A DNA stretch of 64,000 bases from Sulfurospirillum_A sp029027265 (GCA_029027265.1 CP093061.1:1488001-1552000); one strand, 5' to 3'; positions 1 to 9,659 are shown, numbered from the stretch's first letter. Numbers and translations are program-made. Notes: generated by a model from the letters alone, not told the origin.

Positions 1-1155
1 GAGAGTTTTAGTGAGTTTAATGCTGACAATATAAAAAATATGTTTAAAGTTATGATGCAGATGGCAGTTGTTCTTACATTTGCTGGTGGCTGTCCTGTTG
101 TAAAAGTAGGTCGTCTTGCTGGTCAATTTGCAAAACCTCGTTCAAGTGATATGGAAGATATTGATGGTGTTAGTCTACCAAGTTATAGAGGTGATATTAT
201 TAATGGCAATGAATTTACATCAGACTCAAGAATACCAAACCCTGAGAGAATGGTAAAAGCGTATAATCAATCAAGTGCAACTATGAACTTGCTTCGTGCC
301 TTTGCTCGTGGTGGTATGGCTGATCTTCATCAAGTTCAAAAGTGGAACTTAGACTTTGTCAAAGAGGGAAAGCTTGGAGAAAAGTACCAAAATCTTGCAA
401 ATAAAATTACAGAGACTTTAGAGTTTATGGAAGCTTGTGGAATTACTTCTGCAAATACTCCTAGTATAAATGAAACTACACTTTACACTTCACACGAAGC
501 ACTTTTGATGAACTATGAAGAGGCATTAACAAGAGAAGATAGTCTGACTGGTGATTGGTATGATTGTTCTGCTCATATGCTTTGGATAGGTGATAGAACA
601 AGAGACGTAAATGATGCTCATGTTGAGTTTCTAAGAGGTGTTAAAAATCCAATAGGCATAAAAGCTGGTCCAACTATGACGCACGAGGGTCTAATAGAAC
701 TTATAGAAAAAGTAAACCCTGAAAATGAAGAGGGAAGACTAAATATCATTGTAAGAATGGGAGCAGACAAAATAGAGAATGAATTTCCAAAACTAGTTCA
801 AGCTGTGAAGAAATATGGTAAAAATGTAGTTTGGAGTATTGATCCAATGCACGGTAATACTATAAAAACATCAAATAATTACAAAACAAGAGAGTTCAAA
901 GAGATTTTACGTGAAGTAAAGGGATTCTTTAAAGTTCATGCAGATGAAGGGACTTTTCCAGGTGGTGTTCACTTAGAGATGACAGGACAAGACGTTACTG
1001 AGTGCACTGGTGGACATAAAAAGTTGACTGAAAAAGATTTAGAAGCTAGATACCATACTCATTGTGATCCAAGACTAAATGCAGGTCAAGCTTTAGAGCT
1101 TGCATTTTTAATTGCAGAGTCACTAAAAGAAGCTAGAAATAGAATTAAATCTTAA
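1..1155 (+). CDS. 3-deoxy-7-phosphoheptulonate (DAHP) synthase, class II; 5' end lies outside the window
   Basis: First enzyme of the shikimate pathway: condenses phosphoenolpyruvate with erythrose 4-phosphate in the cytoplasm. The reading frame is open from base 1, so the visible 385 codons are the C-terminal part of a protein usually about 450 residues long; the ATG at position 40 is internal. Class II hallmarks are visible: the GGCPVVKVGRLAGQFAKPRS stretch, the RGDIING segment, WIGDRTR, and a metal-site region with DPMHGN and the ending THCDPRLNAGQALELAF. Class II enzymes are unrelated in sequence to the E. coli AroFGH type and are the usual form in Campylobacterota. The gene is convergent with the ABC ATPase gene and their ends overlap by 11 bp. 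No feedback-regulatory domain can be judged because the N-terminus is missing. Confidence 0.95.
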   Translation, partial: ESFSEFNADNIKNMFKVMMQMAVVLTFAGGCPVVKVGRLAGQFAKPRSSDMEDIDGVSLPSYRGDIINGNEFTSDSRIPNPERMVKAYNQSSATMNLLRAFARGGMADLHQVQKWNLDFVKEGKLGEKYQNLANKITETLEFMEACGITSANTPSINETTLYTSHEALLMNYEEALTREDSLTGDWYDCSAHMLWIGDRTRDVNDAHVEFLRGVKNPIGIKAGPTMTHEGLIELIEKVNPENEEGRLNIIVRMGADKIENEFPKLVQAVKKYGKNVVWSIDPMHGNTIKTSNNYKTREFKEILREVKGFFKVHADEGTFPGGVHLEMTGQDVTECTGGHKKLTEKDLEARYHTHCDPRLNAGQALELAFLIAESLKEARNRIKS

Positions 1156-1732
1156 TAACTCTATCGCTACACCATGAGGCTAAGTTTTCATCGTGAGTTA
1201 TAAGTAGTATGCCTACTCTATCTAAAAACTTGACTAGGAGTTTCATAACTTCTAGTTGTGTGATATTGTCTAATGCACTTGTTGGCTCATCTGCTAAAAG
1301 GAGTTTTGGTTTCATTAAAAGTGCTCTTAGTATTGAGCAGCGTTGTAGTTGACCACCACTGAGCTTATGAGGTTTTTGCTTTAATAATAAAATATCAAGT
1401 TCAAGTGAGTTACAAATATTTTCATAACCTTCTAATGAAGCCACATCTTCTATTTGATTTTTTATACTGTATGTAGGATGAAAAGAGGTATATGGGTCTT
1501 GAAAAACTTGTGCTATATCTTTACATGTAACATCTCCTTTTAGAGGAGTTAAGTTTTTGGTGATAAGCTCAAAAAGAGTACTTTTGCCTGAGCCACTAGC
1601 ACCAAGTACAGATACTACCTCTCCTACGTCTACATGTAAAGATAAATCTTTGTATAGTGTAGGTGAATTTTTATACCCAAATGTTATATTGTCTACATGT
1701 AAAACTCTATGCTCGTACATTACCTTTTCCAT
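1145..1732 (-). CDS. Small ABC transporter ATP-binding protein (NikE/DppF-like)
   Basis: ATPase subunit of an importer or exporter. At 195 residues it is a minimal ABC domain. Walker A is GASGSGKST (about residue 44), a Q-loop follows in AQVFQDPYTSF, the signature is LSGGQLQR, Walker B is LLLADEPTSALD and the switch histidine is in LLITHDE. The FQDP-Y Q-loop and the short length resemble the nickel/peptide ATPases NikE and DppF. No permease or binding protein is adjacent, so the substrate is unknown; it might be an orphan of a nickel or oligopeptide system elsewhere. The start overlaps the end of proA by 26 bp, implying translational coupling. An alternative start is the ATG four codons in. 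Confidence 0.85.
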   Translation of the reverse strand: MEKVMYEHRVLHVDNITFGYKNSPTLYKDLSLHVDVGEVVSVLGASGSGKSTLFELITKNLTPLKGDVTCKDIAQVFQDPYTSFHPTYSIKNQIEDVASLEGYENICNSLELDILLLKQKPHKLSGGQLQRCSILRALLMKPKLLLADEPTSALDNITQLEVMKLLVKFLDRVGILLITHDENLASWCSDRVIKI

Positions 1733-2942
1733 ATATTTTAAATTTGTATGTTGTTAAGTCATTTATGCCCATGGGACCTCTTGCGTGAAGTTTGTTTGTG
1801 CTTATGCCAACTTCTGCTCCAAATCCAAACTCTGCACCATCGGTGAACCTTGTACTCGCATTGATATAGACACAAGCTGAGTCTACCTCATTTAGAAATT
1901 TTTCACCAGTTGTATAGTTTTCGGTGATGATAGCTTCTGAATGACCTGAGCCAAACTTATTGATGTGCTCTATGGCTTCATTTACACTATTAACTATTTT
2001 GATAGAGAGAATATTCTCTAAATATTCTGTATTAAAGTCTTCTTCTGAAGCTAGTTTTACTTCAATAGAGTCTAGAGTAAGTTCGCATCCTCTCAGTTCT
2101 GTACCAAATTTATCAAACTCAGTTTTTAGAAGCTTTAAAACTCTATCAGAAACATCTATATGTACAAGAAGAGTTTCCATTGCATTGCAAACTCCTGTTC
2201 TCTGGCACTTGGCATTTATGGCTATTTTAACTGCACTATTTATGTCCGCATCTTTGTCAATGAAAGTGTGGCATAAACCTTTGTCATGTTTGACAACTGA
2301 TATAGTTGAATTTTCACTTATATATCGTATAAGAGCTTCTCCTCCTCGGGGGATGACTAAATCAATATATTTGTCCATTTTTATAAGCTTTGCGACACCT
2401 TCTCTCGTGCTATCAGGAATCAAAGAGATAATATCTTTTGGAAGACTGTTTTCTAAAAGTACACGTTGCATAGTTTGAGCTATGATGCGGTTTGAATTAT
2501 GAGCTTCTTTCCCACCTTTTAGTACACACACATTGCCACTTTTAAAACATAGAGCTGCTGTATCACTAGTAACATTTGGACGACTTTCATATATGATAGC
2601 AATAACTCCAATAGGTACAGAAACTTTTTCAATACGAAGTCCACTAGGAACTACCCAACCATCAAGTATACGTCCAACAGGTTCTTTTAGCATTGCTATT
2701 TCATCAATAGCTTTTGCCATGGCTTCTACTCTTGTCTCATCAAGATATAGTCTGTCAAGAAGGGCAGAGTTTAATCCACTATTTTTTCCAGCATATACAT
2801 CTTTTCTATTCTCTTCAACAATATTTGTTACATTATCTCGTAATGCATTTGCCATGAGGCATAAAATTCTATTTTTTTCACTTGGTTCAAGTGAAGCTAT
2901 AGCGTAGGAAGAATTTTTGATATTTTTTAAAAAAGAGTCCAT
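1707..2942 (-). CDS. proA: Glutamate-5-semialdehyde dehydrogenase (gamma-glutamyl phosphate reductase)
   Basis: Second step of proline synthesis: NADPH-dependent reduction of gamma-glutamyl phosphate to glutamate 5-semialdehyde. The 411-residue length is normal for ProA. The aldehyde-dehydrogenase fold is recognisable from YESRPNVTSD near residue 115, the glycine-rich KGGKEAHNSN segment, the catalytic-cysteine region RTGVCNAMETLLVH, and the C-terminal NASTRFTDGAEFGFGAEVGI. It is divergent from the FAD oxidoreductase gene with 73 bp between them, and is followed by the ABC ATPase. proB is not in the window, so proline genes are not clustered here. Confidence 0.97.
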   Translation of the reverse strand: MDSFLKNIKNSSYAIASLEPSEKNRILCLMANALRDNVTNIVEENRKDVYAGKNSGLNSALLDRLYLDETRVEAMAKAIDEIAMLKEPVGRILDGWVVPSGLRIEKVSVPIGVIAIIYESRPNVTSDTAALCFKSGNVCVLKGGKEAHNSNRIIAQTMQRVLLENSLPKDIISLIPDSTREGVAKLIKMDKYIDLVIPRGGEALIRYISENSTISVVKHDKGLCHTFIDKDADINSAVKIAINAKCQRTGVCNAMETLLVHIDVSDRVLKLLKTEFDKFGTELRGCELTLDSIEVKLASEEDFNTEYLENILSIKIVNSVNEAIEHINKFGSGHSEAIITENYTTGEKFLNEVDSACVYINASTRFTDGAEFGFGAEVGISTNKLHARGPMGINDLTTYKFKIYGKGNVRA

Positions 2943-3015
2943 TTTTAGCCTTACATGTAGTGCATGAATTTTATTTTACAATTTTTTGCTATAATAATTG
3001 ATTAAATTTTAAAAA

Positions 3016-3981
3016 ATGGATATAAAAATGCAACATATATATGACATGGTAATTATTGGTGGTGGTCCTGGAGGAATTGGTGCTGCTGTTGAAGCTAAAG
3101 TATTGGGATTAGATAAAATTTTGATGATAGAGAAAGGCGACAACCACTCTCAAACAATCAGAAAGTTTTATAAAGATAACAAAAGAGTAGATAAGGATTA
3201 TAAAGGTCAAGTTACAGAGTTAGCTGGTAATGTGGACTTTAAAGATGGAACAAAAGAGAGTACTCTTAATTATTTTGATAAACTCTTAGATAACGATGAG
3301 ATAGATACTGCATTTAATTCTGAAGTTGAAAAAATAAAAAAAGATGGAGATATTTTTCAAATTATCACTTCAAGTGCTGGTTATATGTCTAAAAATGTGA
3401 TTATAGCAATTGGAACTATGGGAAAACCTAATAAACCAAGTTACAAAATACCACCTTCAGTTCGCCAGCGTGTTAATTTTAACCTTGACAAGTGTTCAAG
3501 TAGTGAGAAGCTTCTTCTTGTAGGTGGAGGAAACTCGGCTGCTGAGTATGCAATAGAGTTATCTAAATCAAACACAGTTACATTAAATTATAGAAGAGAC
3601 AAGTTTAATAGACTCAATGATGTAAATGAAAAGATGATTTATGAGTATAATGGAGAAGAAAAATTAAGACTAAGAATGGCAACGGATGTTGAGTCTTTAG
3701 AAAATGAGAATGGATTGGTGAAGGTAAACTTCAATGATGGCTATCACACTATCTACGATAGAGTAATTTATGCAATTGGTGGAACTACACCTGTTGATTT
3801 TTTAAAGCTTTGTGGCATAACATTTGATGAAAATAACAGACCAGAGTTTGACGAAAATTATGAGTCAAAAACAAAAGGCTTATATTTAGGTGGAGATATA
3901 GCTGTTCAAAGTGGTGGTTCGATTGCTATTGCATTAAATCATGCTCATCATATCATTTCGCATATATTGAGTAAAAAGTAG
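3016..3981 (+). CDS. FAD-dependent pyridine-nucleotide oxidoreductase (thioredoxin reductase/YpdA-like)
   Basis: A 321-residue two-dinucleotide-binding-domain flavoprotein. The FAD-binding GGGPGGIGAAVEA motif is at about residues 15-27, the NAD(P)H-binding GGGNSAAEYAIEL near 172, and the C-terminal FAD contact GGDIAVQSGGSIAIALN near 293. No redox CxxC is present between the domains, so it is not a classical thioredoxin reductase. It is closer to YpdA-type or ferredoxin/flavodoxin reductase-like proteins; the substrate cannot be told. The second ATG (3028) may be the real start, since GGAT lies at proper spacing before it. The next gene starts 4 bp after the stop. Confidence 0.85.
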   Translation: MDIKMQHIYDMVIIGGGPGGIGAAVEAKVLGLDKILMIEKGDNHSQTIRKFYKDNKRVDKDYKGQVTELAGNVDFKDGTKESTLNYFDKLLDNDEIDTAFNSEVEKIKKDGDIFQIITSSAGYMSKNVIIAIGTMGKPNKPSYKIPPSVRQRVNFNLDKCSSSEKLLLVGGGNSAAEYAIELSKSNTVTLNYRRDKFNRLNDVNEKMIYEYNGEEKLRLRMATDVESLENENGLVKVNFNDGYHTIYDRVIYAIGGTTPVDFLKLCGITFDENNRPEFDENYESKTKGLYLGGDIAVQSGGSIAIALNHAHHIISHILSKK

Positions 3982-3985
3982 CTGA

Positions 3986-6088
3986 ATGAATAATAACTCT
4001 TTTTTCACTTTTTTGAGTATAATGCTAGGGCTTCTTTTTGCTGGAAGTATAGCTTTTTCATACTATTTTGGAAATTTTGGTGGCATAAGTTTACAAGAGT
4101 TAAATAGTGGATATCTACTAAAAAAAGAGTTACGTTTTTCAGACCTTTCAGTTGAGTTACAAAAAAAGTATATAAATAGAGATAAATCGAATTCTAGAAT
4201 AAAAGAGACTGAGATAACTAGGATTTTTGATGATGAAGGAAATCCTTTAATCGAAGATATGGGAGAGCTTAGTGAAATTGTGCAGTCATTACAAAATAAG
4301 GTCTCTTTTTTAGAAAGAGAAAACATTATAATTTCAACTGAAAAAAATGAACTATTAAAGATAGTTAAACATGAAAAATCTAAAAATAGTATAGAAAAAC
4401 AAACTCTTTTATCGAATAACCTTGAAAAGATAAATGAAGCTGAACAACAGCATTATAAAAACATAAGTGAACTTACAAAAAAAATTAATGATTTGCATAG
4501 AGAGAACATATATCTTTCTCAAAAACTTAATCAAAAAGAGGATAGTAATAAAGATAAAATTGCTCTTGTAAAAGAACAGATAGAAGATGAAAAAAAATTA
4601 TCTAAGCAACGTCAAATAGAGTTAGGTAAAAAAGATCAAAAAATAATAATGATACAAAAAAAAATCAATGAAATGATGATTGAAAAAAACAGTATCTTAA
4701 CTAAAAATTCTAAAGCAATTCTACAAATAGAGAGAGCCAATAGTAAAAAACTTCAAGAGTTTAATCACATAGTAAAAAATACTAATTCTGAAAAAGATGC
4801 CATAAAAGAAGAGTATAAAAAGACTATAAAAAGGGTAGAAGAGAAACAGAGTGGCATATTTGAATCACAAAAAAACGAAATCGAGATGCTAGCTGAAAAA
4901 TTAGTACATGAACAACAAAACAGTATAATAATACTTACAAATAATGAAAAGGCTATCTTAGAAAAAGAGAAGTCAACAAACAGTAAAATAAAAACTATAA
5001 CAGAGCAAAATAGAGCTAAAATTGAAGAGTTAACTGAAAAAATAGATGATTTAAATAATCAAATAATTATTTCAAAAAATAGTGAAAAAATAGTTCAATC
5101 ACAACTAGATTCTAGTAAAATTACAACGGCATCAGATAAAGACAAAATTTTTGAACTTCAAGGTAAAATTAAAGTATTAGAACGAGGAGAAAGAGTTTTA
5201 GACAATAAAGTAGATGAGTTAATTTTAATAAATGAAGAAAAACATAATAAAAACTATAAGATACTCAATGAAAAAATAGCAATAATTGAGATGGCAAAAA
5301 AAAACAAACAAAATGAAAATGCAAAAATATTGTTAAGTTTGAGTGCTGAAAAAACAGAACTTATTAATACTTTGCAAGACAATAGTGAAAAAGATAAACA
5401 GATAAAAGAGCTTAAAAAAGAGATTAAAAATATAGAAAAAAAGAAAGATGAGCTTGAGCTAAGTGAACATGAAAAACTTACAAAGATAAGAAAATCTTTT
5501 GATGATTTAAAAATAAGTATAGCATTGAGAGAAAAAGAGTATCAAGAAGCTAGAGAAGAGTTAAAGGCATATGTTTCTAAAAGAGACAGGAATCTTCAAC
5601 TAAGAGAAAAAGATAAAGAAAAATTAGGAAAATATATTCGTGAAATAACCTCTTTGAAAAAAACTTTAAAAGAGATAGAGAGTGGGAAAAGAGTATCAAA
5701 AGCAAGTAATAAGTTACAAAAACTTGGAAAAGTAGAATGTGGTGACATGGGGAGTGGAAATATCAAAATAAGCTCTACATGTAAAGCAAAAGTTGATAAG
5801 TTTTTAACACAATATGACGAAACAAACTACTTTGAAGTTATATCAATAGTAGGAACTGGTGGTTTTGCATCCTTAAGTAAAGTTCAACGTGATGGAAGGC
5901 TTGGAATCCCTAAAAGCGAGATAAAAAGACTCACAAGGCTTTCAAATATTGGCTTAGGAAGAGATAGAGCAAAAGAGGGTGGTTGGTTAATTCGTGATAA
6001 GTTTGGTGATGATGTTAAGATAAGTTATACAGTTTATAGTATTGAATCCAAAAATAAGAGAGGCTTTGTGATACGTGCTTACAGATAA
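3986..6088 (+). CDS. Membrane-anchored long coiled-coil protein with a conserved C-terminal domain
   Basis: A 700-residue protein of unknown function. Residues 5-28 form one membrane segment. Residues about 85-580 are almost entirely Lys/Glu/Asn-rich heptad-like helix, predicting a very long coiled coil. The last 110 residues form a globular domain with two cysteines (VECGDMGSGNIKISSTC), a TNYFEVISIVGTGGFASL strand and RDRAKEGGWLIRDKFGDD. That domain faintly recalls an OmpA-like peptidoglycan-binding fold (the RDRAKE segment in the place of the usual conserved Arg), but this is only an impression. A cell-envelope spanning or scaffold role would fit the anchor-coil-domain layout. It overlaps the next gene by 14 bp. 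Confidence 0.7.
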   Translation: MNNNSFFTFLSIMLGLLFAGSIAFSYYFGNFGGISLQELNSGYLLKKELRFSDLSVELQKKYINRDKSNSRIKETEITRIFDDEGNPLIEDMGELSEIVQSLQNKVSFLERENIIISTEKNELLKIVKHEKSKNSIEKQTLLSNNLEKINEAEQQHYKNISELTKKINDLHRENIYLSQKLNQKEDSNKDKIALVKEQIEDEKKLSKQRQIELGKKDQKIIMIQKKINEMMIEKNSILTKNSKAILQIERANSKKLQEFNHIVKNTNSEKDAIKEEYKKTIKRVEEKQSGIFESQKNEIEMLAEKLVHEQQNSIIILTNNEKAILEKEKSTNSKIKTITEQNRAKIEELTEKIDDLNNQIIISKNSEKIVQSQLDSSKITTASDKDKIFELQGKIKVLERGERVLDNKVDELILINEEKHNKNYKILNEKIAIIEMAKKNKQNENAKILLSLSAEKTELINTLQDNSEKDKQIKELKKEIKNIEKKKDELELSEHEKLTKIRKSFDDLKISIALREKEYQEAREELKAYVSKRDRNLQLREKDKEKLGKYIREITSLKKTLKEIESGKRVSKASNKLQKLGKVECGDMGSGNIKISSTCKAKVDKFLTQYDETNYFEVISIVGTGGFASLSKVQRDGRLGIPKSEIKRLTRLSNIGLGRDRAKEGGWLIRDKFGDDVKISYTVYSIESKNKRGFVIRAYR

Positions 6089-6767
6089 GACTCTATACCT
6101 TTTTCAGCATGAAGAGGGGTACAAATACAACAGTGACTCTTTAGTTCTATATGATTTTATATCAAAGTTAAATCCTAAAGGAAGGGTGTTAGATGTTGGA
6201 AGTGGAAGTGGTATAGTTGGACTTCTTTTGAAAAGGGATTTCACTAAAATATCTCTAACACAAATAGATATTCAGCCTTTACATGTAGAGCTTACATGTA
6301 AGAGTGCAAAGAAAAACGAATTGGATTCAGAAATCTTACATGTAGATATAAGAGAGTGTAAGTTTGAGGAGAAGTTTGACTTCATAGTTACTAATCCACC
6401 TTTTTATCATGAAGGTAGTCAAAAGAGTGAAAATGAAGCTTTAAAAATAAGTAGGTATGCAGATGTTTTACCTTTTGAAGAGTTATGTAGAGCAGTATCA
6501 AGCAATATAAAACCAAGAGGTTCATTTGTTTTTTGTTATGATGCAAAACAGATAGATATTTTATTGAGTGAACTACTAAAAAGCAAGTTTAAAGTGAATC
6601 ATATGAGGTTTGTTCATACAAAAGAGCATAAAGATGCATCACTTATATTGATACACGCTAAAAAAAGTTCAAAATCTTTGTGTAAAATACTTCCTCCAGT
6701 TTATATGGATTGTACAGAAATAAAAGATATATATAAAATCACAAACACACAGAGCATTTTATGCTAA
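6075..6767 (+). CDS. TrmN6-like S-adenosylmethionine-dependent methyltransferase
   Basis: A 230-residue class I methyltransferase starting at GTG. The SAM site is VLDVGSGSGIVGLLL (residues about 38-52), the acidic ribose contact is in TQIDIQ, and the N6-adenine/amino-methylase motif IV is VTNPPFYHEG. This arrangement and length match the family of tRNA1(Val) adenine-37 N6-methyltransferase (YfiC/TrmN6). The tRNA target is inferred from family membership only. The start lies inside the end of the coiled-coil gene, and the next gene starts 7 bp before this stop, so the genes are probably co-translated. Confidence 0.8.
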   Translation: MLTDKTLYLFQHEEGYKYNSDSLVLYDFISKLNPKGRVLDVGSGSGIVGLLLKRDFTKISLTQIDIQPLHVELTCKSAKKNELDSEILHVDIRECKFEEKFDFIVTNPPFYHEGSQKSENEALKISRYADVLPFEELCRAVSSNIKPRGSFVFCYDAKQIDILLSELLKSKFKVNHMRFVHTKEHKDASLILIHAKKSSKSLCKILPPVYMDCTEIKDIYKITNTQSILC

Positions 6768-7132
6768 AAGAAAATGGTTTTGATTTTGGCTTTGATTCAA
6801 AAGCATGTGAAGAGTGTCAAGGGCGTTGTTGTATAGGAGAAAGTGGTTATATATGGGTTACTCCAAAAGAGATGAAAGCTTTAAGTAGTGGACTCAATAT
6901 AAATATAGATGAATTTATAACTAAATATTTATCAAAAATTGGGTATCGTTATAGTCTAAAAGAGTTAGATTTTAACGGTGGCTTTAGGTGTGTCTTTTTC
7001 GATATAGAAAAAAAGAGGTGTAGCGTCTACGAAAATAGACCTATGCAATGTAGAACTTTCCCTTTTTGGGATCATTTTAAAAACAACATAAGAGAGGTAG
7101 AAAAAGAGTGTCCAGGTATATACAAATTGTAA
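6761..7132 (+). CDS. YkgJ-family cysteine-cluster protein
   Basis: A 123-residue protein of the YkgJ (zinc- or iron-chelating) family. The N-terminal CEECQGRCC and the C-terminal CRTFPFW plus CPG supply the family's conserved cysteines, with the VTPKEM and YENRPMQC motifs between. The biochemical function of this family is not established; a metal cluster is assumed from the Cys pattern. It overlaps both neighbours, consistent with one operon from the oxidoreductase gene to mnmH. Confidence 0.85.
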   Translation: MLKENGFDFGFDSKACEECQGRCCIGESGYIWVTPKEMKALSSGLNINIDEFITKYLSKIGYRYSLKELDFNGGFRCVFFDIEKKRCSVYENRPMQCRTFPFWDHFKNNIREVEKECPGIYKL

Positions 7133-8385
7133 TCATTTTTTTAGTTTTTTTCTTGGTTGGATGTTCTTTAAGTCAACCAAATACAAACCAAGTAGGCAAA
7201 AAATCTTTTGAAAAAGAAGATTATATGATACTAGCAGCTTTAGATGAGCAAAAAAGTGGTAATTATAAAAGTGCTATACAGACTTATAGAATTTTATATG
7301 AAAAAAGTGGAAAATTAAACTATTTAATAGAAGCAACAAAAATTTCGTTTTTATCAAATAATATTAAACAGACGGAACAACTGCTACAAGAGGGACTTGA
7401 ACAATCACCAAAAGATAGTGAATTAAGACGTATAGAGATAGGATTTTTAGTTAAGCAAAAGAAAAATTTGGAAGCTCAAAAAAAGACTTTGTTATTATTA
7501 GAAGATGATAAAAGTGTTAGAAATTTAAAAATTGCAGGGTCCATATACTTGCAGTCTAAATCATATGAGTTAGCACTAAAATATTTTGAGAGTGCGTATA
7601 GAGTAGATAGCGATGAAAATTCACTTCTTCATATAGTTGATATTCAGTACAACTATTTAAACAAAAAAGATGATGCCATTGCTCTTTTAGAGACTCATAT
7701 AAGAATGCAAACTTGTGAGGCAAATAGTTGTTTTAAATTAATAGAGATATATGGCAAAGAAAAAAATATAAATGGTGTAATATCAACATATAAAAAACTG
7801 TATTCAAGATTTAAAAATGAAGAGTATGCAAAAAAAGTAGTAGAACTGCTTATATATATCAAAGATAAAAATGGAGCAATTGAGTTTCTTAATGAGAGTG
7901 GTTACAATCAAGAAATGTTACTTGATATTTATGTGTCATCACGTGATTACAAAGGTGCATATACGGTTGCTTCGAGACTTTATAAAAAGACTTCAAAGAT
8001 TCATTACCTTGGTAGAATGGCAATCTATGAGTATGAATCTAAAAAAGGAAAACTTGATAATAAAATTTTAAAATCAGTATCAAGTAAGTTTGAAAAAGTT
8101 CTTAAAAAAATGCATGACCCTCTATATTATAATTATTATGGATATTTGTTAATTGACCATGATATGGATGTAAAAAAAGGTATAGGACTTGTACAAGAAG
8201 CACTTTTAAAAGAGCCAAATTCTCCATTTTATCTTGACTCTTTAGCTTGGGGGTTTTATAAGCTTGGACGTTGTAAAGAGGCAAAAGTAATTATGGATAA
8301 GTTAATTAAAGTTAGTAAAGAAGAAGAGCTAATAAAACATTCAATAAAAATAAATAGATGTGTAAAAGGAAAAAAAAGTAAATGA
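7108..8385 (+). CDS. TPR-repeat lipoprotein
   Basis: A 425-residue protein with an N-terminal lipoprotein signal: hydrophobic residues 4-17 followed by the lipobox LVGC (Cys near residue 19). The rest is helical and carries repeated TPR-like motifs, for example the segments around LQSKSYELALKYFESAY and the C-terminal LDSLAWGFYKLGRCKEAK. It should be anchored on the periplasmic face of a membrane and act as a protein-protein scaffold; the partner is unknown. The start is a GTG inside the YkgJ-family gene (25-bp overlap), chosen because it gives the full signal peptide. Its stop overlaps the trpC ATG. Confidence 0.85.
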   Translation: MSRYIQIVIIFLVFFLVGCSLSQPNTNQVGKKSFEKEDYMILAALDEQKSGNYKSAIQTYRILYEKSGKLNYLIEATKISFLSNNIKQTEQLLQEGLEQSPKDSELRRIEIGFLVKQKKNLEAQKKTLLLLEDDKSVRNLKIAGSIYLQSKSYELALKYFESAYRVDSDENSLLHIVDIQYNYLNKKDDAIALLETHIRMQTCEANSCFKLIEIYGKEKNINGVISTYKKLYSRFKNEEYAKKVVELLIYIKDKNGAIEFLNESGYNQEMLLDIYVSSRDYKGAYTVASRLYKKTSKIHYLGRMAIYEYESKKGKLDNKILKSVSSKFEKVLKKMHDPLYYNYYGYLLIDHDMDVKKGIGLVQEALLKEPNSPFYLDSLAWGFYKLGRCKEAKVIMDKLIKVSKEEELIKHSIKINRCVKGKKSK

Positions 8386-9167
8386 TATTAGATGAAATAA
8401 TAGAAAGAACAAGAGAAGATTTAGCAAAAAGAAAAGAAGAATTCACTATGGATTGGTTGGGTAGAAGTTTGGCTTTTAATCCATTCGCTCCAAGAGATAT
8501 AAAACCATATCTTACAGCAACTAAAGAGAATCCATATAGAATAATTGCTGAAGTAAAAAAAGCTAGTCCAAGCAAGGGAATTATAAGAGAGGACTTTGAC
8601 CCACTTTTTATAGCTCAAGAGTATGAAAAAGGAGGAGCAAGTGCTATAAGCGTTTTGACTGAGCCTCACTATTTTAAAGGTAACCTTGAATACTTAACAG
8701 GGATAAGAAGATATGTTTCTACTCCACTTCTTAGAAAAGATTTTATAGTTGATGAGTATCAGGTGCTTGAAGCTGTTGTTTATGGGGCTGATTTTATACT
8801 ACTTATTGCAAAAGCTCTTAGTAAAAAAGAGTTAAAATCACTTTTGGAGTACACTTGGAGACTTGGCATGGAAGCTCTAGTTGAGATTCACGACAAAGAA
8901 GATTTAATAAAAGCAATTTTTGCTGGAGCAAATATAATTGGAATTAATCATAGAAATCTTGATACTTTTGAGATTGATATGAATTTGACTGAAAAACTTA
9001 TGCCTCTCATCCCAAATGGAAAGATTATAGTAGCAGAGAGTGGGCTAAATGATAAAGAGACTATAAAACACCTAAGTAGTGTTGGTGCAGATGCCTTTTT
9101 AATAGGTGAGCACTTTATGAGAAAAGAAAATATTAGTGAATCTCTAAAAGAGATTATAAGGCTCTAG
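8382..9167 (+). CDS. trpC: Indole-3-glycerol phosphate synthase
   Basis: Ring closure of CdRP to indole-3-glycerol phosphate in tryptophan synthesis. 261 residues, the usual length of the monofunctional enzyme. Recognisable TIM-barrel motifs are the catalytic-lysine strand IIAEVKKASPSKG, ALVEIHDKEDL, IIGINHRNLDTF and VAESGLND. It lies outside any trp operon, as in other Campylobacterota, between the TPR lipoprotein (ATGA overlap) and the HIT gene (3-bp gap). Confidence 0.97.
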   Translation: MILDEIIERTREDLAKRKEEFTMDWLGRSLAFNPFAPRDIKPYLTATKENPYRIIAEVKKASPSKGIIREDFDPLFIAQEYEKGGASAISVLTEPHYFKGNLEYLTGIRRYVSTPLLRKDFIVDEYQVLEAVVYGADFILLIAKALSKKELKSLLEYTWRLGMEALVEIHDKEDLIKAIFAGANIIGINHRNLDTFEIDMNLTEKLMPLIPNGKIIVAESGLNDKETIKHLSSVGADAFLIGEHFMRKENISESLKEIIRL

Positions 9168-9170
9168 ATT

Positions 9171-9659
9171 ATGGACTACATGTATGCTCCTTGGAGAGAT
9201 GATTATATTAATGGTAAAGAGGAAGGTTGTCCTTTTTGTAACATTGTAAACAACAGTAGTTTAGATGCGCAAAAACATGTTTTATATCGTGCTAAAAACT
9301 GTTTTTTAGTTATGAATAAATATCCCTATACACCAGGACATTTTATGGTAATACCTAATCAGCATGCTGATGCTATAGAGGCTTTATTAAGTGAAGTTTG
9401 GTTAGAGATGAGTGAATTGGTTCAAAAATCTGTAAAGTTATTAAAAAATGACTTTAAAGTAGATGGCGTTAATATAGGCATGAATCTAGGTGAGTGTGGT
9501 GGAGCTGGGATTGCTGAACATGTTCATTATCATATAGTACCTAGATGGAAAAAGGATACAAATTTTATTACAACCATTGCAAATACAAGAGTTTATTCTA
9601 CAGATTTTGAGAAATTATATGAAAAATTAAAAATATTAGTAGAAAAAAGGTTTGGGTAG
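9171..9659 (+). CDS. HIT-family nucleotide hydrolase/transferase
   Basis: A 162-residue histidine-triad protein. The catalytic HVHYHIVPRW motif is near residue 124, and an N-terminal CPFC precedes the conserved KYPYTPGHFMVIP strand. The pattern fits the Ap4A phosphorylase/HIT subgroup, which acts on dinucleoside polyphosphates or nucleotidyl conjugates. The exact substrate cannot be told from sequence. The stop is directly followed by the mnmH start. Confidence 0.9.
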   Translation: MDYMYAPWRDDYINGKEEGCPFCNIVNNSSLDAQKHVLYRAKNCFLVMNKYPYTPGHFMVIPNQHADAIEALLSEVWLEMSELVQKSVKLLKNDFKVDGVNIGMNLGECGGAGIAEHVHYHIVPRWKKDTNFITTIANTRVYSTDFEKLYEKLKILVEKRFG

